A DNA stretch of 64,000 nt from Pieris napi. Taxonomy: Eukaryota > Arthropoda > Insecta > Lepidoptera > Pieridae. Within the stretch, counting starts at the first letter, position 1; each line of letters starts with the position of its first letter. The stretch spans positions 12,524,001 to 12,588,000 of the forward strand of contig NC_062241.1 in assembly GCF_905475465.1 (NCBI RefSeq), in the 5' to 3' direction. A program made the translations under genes and the position numbers. Below are positions 58,415 through 64,000 of the stretch, one piece after another. The notes under the pieces were generated by a model that ran no database searches, was not told the DNA's origin, and worked only from the letters and a program-made list of their open reading frames with translations.

Positions 58415-60044
58415 TTTATTTAAGTATGCATTATAATTTCCTATTTCTCCCTTTCGTTCACTGCTAAAGTTTTTATTATTTTAAGTACTTTAACATAATA
58501 TTGGCCTGTATAGTATATGTATACTTCTATGCGTACACCACAAGCATTTATCACTACAGAACAATTCTAGCGTACCAGATAAATTTGATAAATTTATCAG
58601 TCGAAAGTCAGACAGTCAAATGCGTTTAAGATAAGGCACTCAGACTGTATGTCGCCTCACTGATACGAAACGGCTACGTCACGATTATGATTGATTTTCC
58701 TCGTCTCGATGTTATCTGTACAAATAAACAAAATAGAAACAAACAGCAACGGGAACTTGTTTGGCCCCCGTGCGCCGGTTTCAGCTGTTTATATGATACT
58801 GTAGCTTAGGACTGATTTGCATAATGAAAAATACTATAAAGGAATATTTGTACTGGTTTCGTTCCTTCAACATTTTCTCAGTACATATCAGGACCCTTAT
58901 AAACACCTTCAGAGAATAAAGGGATAGACGGCTCCCGAGAGAACTATTACCTCCCCTTTGCATCTATCAACCCATTGTCTTAGGAACGTGAAAAACATCC
59001 CTTGCGCATAAGAGGGAATTCAGGTACGGCCAGCAAACCCGCAACTAATATGCCTTGCCGATAAAAGACTAGATTATGAAACCAAAAAGTTTAATTCTAA
59101 AATGTAAAGATTTTTGAATTAAGTAGGTATTTGCAATGAGCAAAGCTTTGTTGGCGGAGCGATGTTTTTGTAACATTGATATAAAAAGTACCGACGCTGC
59201 TTATTTTGCTGATAGTCTTCTGCCGACTTCCTAGATACATTGTCACACATATACCCAGAACGCACCATAAGCGTTAATACAACTACTGCGACGCATGCTT
59301 GGTTTTATTATTTTATCATGCTAAAGAGTAGAGCAGTAAGAATAGAATGATATTAAAAGTAGTCTAACATCGACTACCGTTTAAATAGGAGTCTAATATC
59401 GACTACCGTAAAAATAGGAGTCTAATATCGACTACCGTAAAAATAACACTTGTATTTTTTTTAATCAATAAGTTTCTTTTATACTTTTAAAAAAATCTAT
59501 TGAATACCGTCGCGATTTGACTACCTACAGAGGTTGTTTTGTACCACTATGTCATGTTTTAACAAAGCTACCAAGTTTAAGCATAGCTATATTCGTACCG
59601 TGTATATTATAACTAGAAAAAAATCAGAATCATTTAAAGAAGTAACTCGAAAATCTAATTTTTTTTAATATTGTTTGTGGTAGGTTTGTGTTTTCATACA
59701 AGGTATTTCTTGAGCTTGAACTTGTGACTTCGTCTCTTAGTTACAATTTAAGGTAAAAACTGCTTTTGCTTTCAAATATTTACATCAAGTCAATCACGAT
59801 GTAAAGGCAAATTATCAGTGTTTGTCTTCGGTCGGAAATTTAATGTATACGCTAAAGAAGTCAGGGTTTGAGAGGAACAAACATATTCCTCGGAAGTCCA
59901 CGATTTTAAATGTTGATTTAACCATTTTTTGTTAAATGAATATACTTTTATCAGATGATAGATTTTTTGAAGTGAAACTTCTGCGCCTAAGCGCATGAGG
60001 GTAACATTTTTACGGAGCGTCACGCATATGTGCAGCGTTTTTGT
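58415..60044. other. Kinase intron with a small tandem repeat
   Basis: No gene was recognised. The only clear structure is the 29-base tandem at 59361-59446. Confidence 0.35.
59361..59446. repeat. 29-base tandem repeat, three copies
   Basis: Unit AGTCTAATATCGACTACCG followed by TAAAAATAGG. Unit 1 differs at a few bases; units 2 and 3 are nearly identical. Confidence 0.85.
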
Positions 60045-60468
60045 CGAAGAAAAGGGAGAGAGCGATTGAGACCAATTGAGAGAGAGTGAGAACGGCGAAT
60101 TATCTTATAGAAATTCTATTTTTAAAATTTAAATTTCGTAAAGAGAATTTATGAAATAAATTTATAATTTTATATTTTATGCAAAATAATTTATTAAAAT
60201 CTCAAATGACGAATTGTAAATGTTGTTTTTAACATCGGAGAAATAAATTTAAAAAAATATTTTTATAATTTGTATTATAATTTTCGACACTTTCAATATT
60301 TTAATGACAATTTAATTCCTAAGATATCTTCCTTTTTCCCTCCCCCTAAGTCTCGGAAATCTAAATTTTAGATTTGTATAAATATAAATAAGACTTCAAA
60401 ATTAATTTGCCAAAGAAGTTTTCACTTCTGACATGTGTACTTTGTACGCACGCACTTTTTATTTTTTT
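60045..60468 (-). repeat. Dispersed repeat C, copy 2
   Basis: Reverse-complement arrangement of 28975-29345, from GAGAGAGTGAGAACGGCG through TCAAATGACGAATTGTAAA to CAAAGAAGTTTTCACTTC, TGACATGTGTACTTTG and TACGCACGCACTTT. Diverged and with small indels. Element type unknown. Confidence 0.65.
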
Positions 60469-60698
60469 TAAACAGCAGTGCTCACAAGCGGCTCTTATAA
60501 TCTCACAATACCAGCATATCATGGCATATCTTAATTAGAACACGTTTGGTAATTAGGCAAAAATTCCGGTTAACATTTCAATTTATTGCACTTGACATTA
60601 TAACATCCTGTTGCCTTCATAACTGGTACGTGTCACGAGTATCCTGTATCAATGGCAAATAGACAGATAGATCTAAAAAGCCAAGACCAGTCCACTAA

Positions 60699-61221
60699 CG
60701 CCCGAACCCAATAATTAATCCACAATCTCAAATTAAAAACAATCTGAGATCAGACCGTGACAGTCGATCGATCTCCTATCTGCATCCCAATATCCATCCC
60801 TACGAAAATAATCCATTTTTGGCGACAGATAAAATTCTCTTTGTAGTTCCATTTTACCGAGTTTTCACTCATATTTGATAATCAATGTAAACCGAATAAA
60901 GTAAATAAAACCGTACAAATAACATTAAAATATACATGTCTATGTTTAAAACATAACAAACAGCTTTTTAATTATTTAAAAAACTGGTGTATGTTAAAAT
61001 CTGTTAAAATAATTGACTGTTGGAATCGAGCTTTCGTCAACTGTCATTTTCATACAAAGGTTTATCCACAGACACCGATCCGACCTATCATGGATAGCTT
61101 GTATCGACAGATTTCTATACAATCCGTCGATTGGTTATTGGTACACTTGTTACAACATTTGGATTAAGATTTCTATCTCAGAGACCAAAAATGGATTGAG
61201 ATAGGTTATTGGGTTCGGGAG
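60699..61221. mobile_element. TAA-flanked MITE
   Basis: Ends CGCCCGAACCCAATAA and the complement of CTCCCGAACCCAATAA, with TAA at 60696-60698 and 61222-61224. About 520 bp with no coding potential. A three-base TAA duplication fits PIF/Harbinger, but the ends do not resemble the Harbinger at 11103, so the mobiliser is unknown. Confidence 0.6.
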
Positions 61222-61794
61222 TAAGAGACATGTGTTCTATATTTTCCATTTCACAGCTACGCTCACCTAACAAGCGATGTTGATTGCAACATCTATTTTC
61301 TTTAAAAACGGTAATCCTCAAGGGATGGGTTCTAGTTTATAGAGCGGGGTTACTTCAGCTCTCTTTGCAAAGCTTAGATGAAAAATGTTACCTCCACTAT
61401 AAAGCTCCGCTATCGGTTGGGGCTTGCGTAATTTACACTCAGGATTTCTATCGGTGTACCACATAGATGACGTATCACATTGCACCATAACTTGTCCTTG
61501 ACGATATGAAAAACAATGAGCAAAGCAACTTCCGATACATTTGGGATTTTACATTGTTGTTACGTGATGTCGAATACAATATTGCATACCATTTACATAT
61601 TATATTGGTATTTGCGGTCAGCTGATATGACATTCCGGACAAGATTTGACTAATTGCGATAAGATCTTGTTTAATGGAACAACATTCGGAAAATCAGATA
61701 TCATTTTAGATTTAATTAAAGTTTTATTTTTATTTCTTTTTTTTATATTTAATTCGAATTATCATCATCATCATGCTATAAAAACGCTCGTTCC

Positions 61795-61977
61795 GCAACT
61801 GAACGTTTTTAAGGCAGTTTTTGTCGTGCACCACTACCAGCTCCCCACTCAAGTATTTCCAATTCGACTTAGAGTCCTTCAAGAATGGAGCGTACCAATT
61901 CTTAAAAGGCCGGCAACGCACTCGCGTGCTCTCCGGCATTCAGAGTCCATGGACGGCGGTATTACTTATTCATCTTA
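61795..61977 (+). pseudogene. LINE family A 3' end, copy 4
   Basis: AACGTTTTTAAGGCAGTTTT, CAAGTATTTCCAATTCGACT, CTTCAAGAATGGAGCGTACC, AAAAGGCCGGCAACGCACTC and TCCATGGACGGCGGTATTAC. The reading frame is broken by a small deletion in the WNQLP region. Confidence 0.6.
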
Positions 61978-62527
61978 ATCTTTAAGCTATATTGAGGTTT
62001 CATGCAAGCTTGAGCTTATCGATATTTTATTAAGGTATACATATATATATATATTATTTAGGAATTTTGACGTATACGAATGTGTGTAAATATCATTTTG
62101 TACATCAACTTATACGTGAACAAACCAATTATTAATTTGACTTTATTATTATTATGAAGTATCAATAATTATGGTAATCCACCTTAATACGCTTGTTTAA
62201 AACAATATACAAACCTTTACACATTATAAAATAAAACTGTTTAATTGCAATTTAAACGTTGCCAAATATGCCAATAAAATCTTGCTAATAAAACAACGTC
62301 GGTATTTTTGTGTATGGCGGCTACATACGCTCCCACGCAGTGATTTGCTAAAGGATATTTGGGCTGTCTGCACCGCAGTTCATATACCTCTTCGTGTTTA
62401 ATTTCTCAGAAGACCAATTATTTTTATGTATTTTTCTTATTATGTAGGCGGAGTTAGATATCTCGGTTGCAAAACTTGAAAATGCAATTCTTTATTACCC
62501 CGTAATGAAAATAACTACTACTAGAAC

Positions 62528-62735
62528 AGTGTTGGCCTAGTCGCAACTCTCATCCCTAAGGTCGTAGGTTCGATTCCCGGCTGTGCGCCAATGGACTTTA
62601 TTTCTATGTGCGCATTTAAGATTCGCTCGAATGGTGAAGGAAAATATCGACAAAATGTCGACAGCGTGTGTCAAGCACAAAACAAATACAGAAATCTGAG
62701 GTCAAAAAAGGTTGTAGCGCCACTGATTTTTTTTA
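62528..62735 (+). repeat. tRNA-derived SINE copy 8
   Basis: GTGTTGGCCTAGTCGCAACT (A box), GGTCGTAGGTTCGATTCCCG (B box), TGTGCGCATTTAAGATTCGC, GGTGAAGGAAAATATC, GACAGCGTGTGTCAAGCAC and GTTGTAGCGCCACTGA. Its tRNA-like head is the best preserved in the window. Confidence 0.88.
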
Positions 62736-62889
62736 ATGAAAATATCACGAAAATTTGATAATTTAATCTCATTTATTCCTATTTATTTCCTTCACCCATC
62801 ATTAGAAAAGTGTTAATATAAATATATAAAAAATACATACACTTAAATATTTATATAGAAATAATTATATATGTTTATATTTTTTTTCA

Positions 62890-63335
62890 AGGACCTCTTA
62901 TAGAGATAGAATAGGCATCCTCCAACTGGAAACTCCAATTTTCTTTTCCCTGGTGACCCTTTCCTATCTGGTTACCCTGTTTGTTCTTGCAACGGTATGG
63001 CCCACCCATTTCCACTAAGGTTTTAGCAATGGGATATCAATAACTTTTGTTTTGTTCCTGATTTCTGTACTTCTTATTCCTTTAGTTTTAAATTTAGTAC
63101 ACTACGTTCCATTCTTCGTTGACAAGTTGTTATTTTTTTGTCGGTGTTCGAATCATACCTTTATCCATGATTTACTACCGTAAGAAAGACATGGCAATAT
63201 ATACGTGTCTAAGACTTTCTTCTTTAAGTATGGTGGTATATCTGCTTTCGGGACTTCTTTATATCCCCACAACTTGTTCCATGACAACCTAGGTCGCCTA
63301 TCGACTTCATGATTCCGTGACTTTTTCAAAGATAT
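62890..63335 (-). pseudogene. LINE ORF2 remnant, strongly degraded
   Basis: In several frames the minus strand gives RLSWNKLWGYKEVPKADIPP, YLKKKVLDTYILPCLSYGSK and KNKQGNQIGK. This is the L-x-T-Y-I-L-P-C-L-x-Y-G-x-x-x-W region downstream of the reverse transcriptase core in RTE-type LINEs. Many stops and frameshifts. Confidence 0.6.
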
Positions 63336-64000
63336 TCACGTGAAAACATAGTATATAAGTATTTATTTATTATAAATAGTATATGGCAATATTTATTTTA
63401 CATGTTTAATCCAAATAATGAAGCTTTTTGGATCTTTTCCATACTTAGATTCTATCTATTTATAGAAATAGCAATTGTGGATAAAACAATGTTATCTCAC
63501 AAATCATTTAAGTCTGGACACCGGATCTGTTTCCTGTAAGACGCATTTCCTGCGTCATATGGGATGAATTATTCATTCCACTTGAATACTGTTCAACTGC
63601 GCGCTTCTTTATGTTTGAGGGAGTCGTAACTCTTGCCTTTTTAAGTTGAATTGATTAAGGTAATGCACGTTTAAGTAAAAGTTCTTTAGTGGATATTAAC
63701 GCGTAGTTATTGCTAATCGTCATTCCGAGTGATTTATATGCGTCAAAGTTTAATTTAAATCATTAAGCTTCTATGAAGAAACTTATAATTTATTTAAACA
63801 TCGTTACATTACAAATAAAAATAAATAACATTAATGATTAAGGATGCAACGGGCGGCTCTATCGCTAACAAGCTATCTCTTCCAGGAAACCCTAGTGTGG
63901 AAAATAAGTAATAAAAAATAAAAATACTATGGGCAAAATGCAAGAAGTGTGTCTATAAGAAAATCAACAAAAATAAAATTATAAGTAATTCTGAATTACA
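63336..64000. other. Kinase intron to window end
   Basis: AT-rich. The GATGCAACGGGCGGCTCTAT block at 63846-63895 repeats the core seen at 23590. Nothing else was recognised. Confidence 0.4.

Noticed and set aside
59361..59446. Tandem 29-base units considered as a CRISPR-like array
   Set aside because: Units abut directly with no unique spacers and the context is an animal intron; it is a simple tandem repeat.

Overview
The window looks like lepidopteran (moth or butterfly) nuclear DNA. It is very AT-rich, intron-dominated and crowded with transposon debris. The signs are a tRNA-derived SINE with many copies, short Helitrons with A|TC...CTAG|T ends, many LINE 3' ends, and an insect mixed-lineage kinase gene. 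The species cannot be told from the sequence alone.

Host genes. Two genes start head to head near 38-40 kb. On the minus strand, a PDZ-like protein gene that I cannot name begins at 38055. Four coding exons are visible (38055-37920, 36694-36579, 25669-25536, 22320-21962) with canonical splice sites. Reading phase shows that at least one exon is missing between the second and third, and the gene runs on past 21962. On the plus strand, the first coding exon of a mixed-lineage kinase (slipper/MLK type: SH3 domain plus the N-terminal kinase lobe) occupies 39952-40636. No later exon is seen, so its first coding intron is at least 23 kb. A tRNA-Gln(UUG) gene sits between the two starts at 38753-38824 on the minus strand.

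Mobile DNA. The best element is a 3.5 kb PIF/Harbinger transposon at 11103-14637, with TAA target duplications and 143 bp terminal inverted repeats that look identical. It carries an apparently intact two-exon DDE transposase on the plus strand and a two-exon MADF-BESS protein gene on the minus strand. The two genes are interlocked: each one's large exon lies in the other's intron. A 630 bp pogo/Tigger-like MITE has inserted at a TA inside the MADF exon. It breaks that gene but lies within the transposase intron. The Harbinger itself sits in the 3' UTR of an older LINE copy, giving three nested levels. Other elements are a hAT remnant with a perfect 8 bp duplication (55813-56877), three long foldback elements (6811-7140, 17508-18244, 28232-28480), a TAA-flanked MITE (60699-61221), several short Helitrons, eight SINE copies and more than twenty LINE fragments from several families.

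Layout. 1-21.9 kb: mobile elements and unassigned DNA, possibly the 3' part or downstream flank of the PDZ gene. 22-38 kb: PDZ gene exons and introns with LINE and SINE fragments. 38-40.6 kb: divergent promoter region with the tRNA, then the kinase exon. 40.6-64 kb: kinase intron with scattered LINE, SINE, Helitron, hAT and MITE copies. No rRNA genes, CRISPR arrays or bacterial-type operons were seen.
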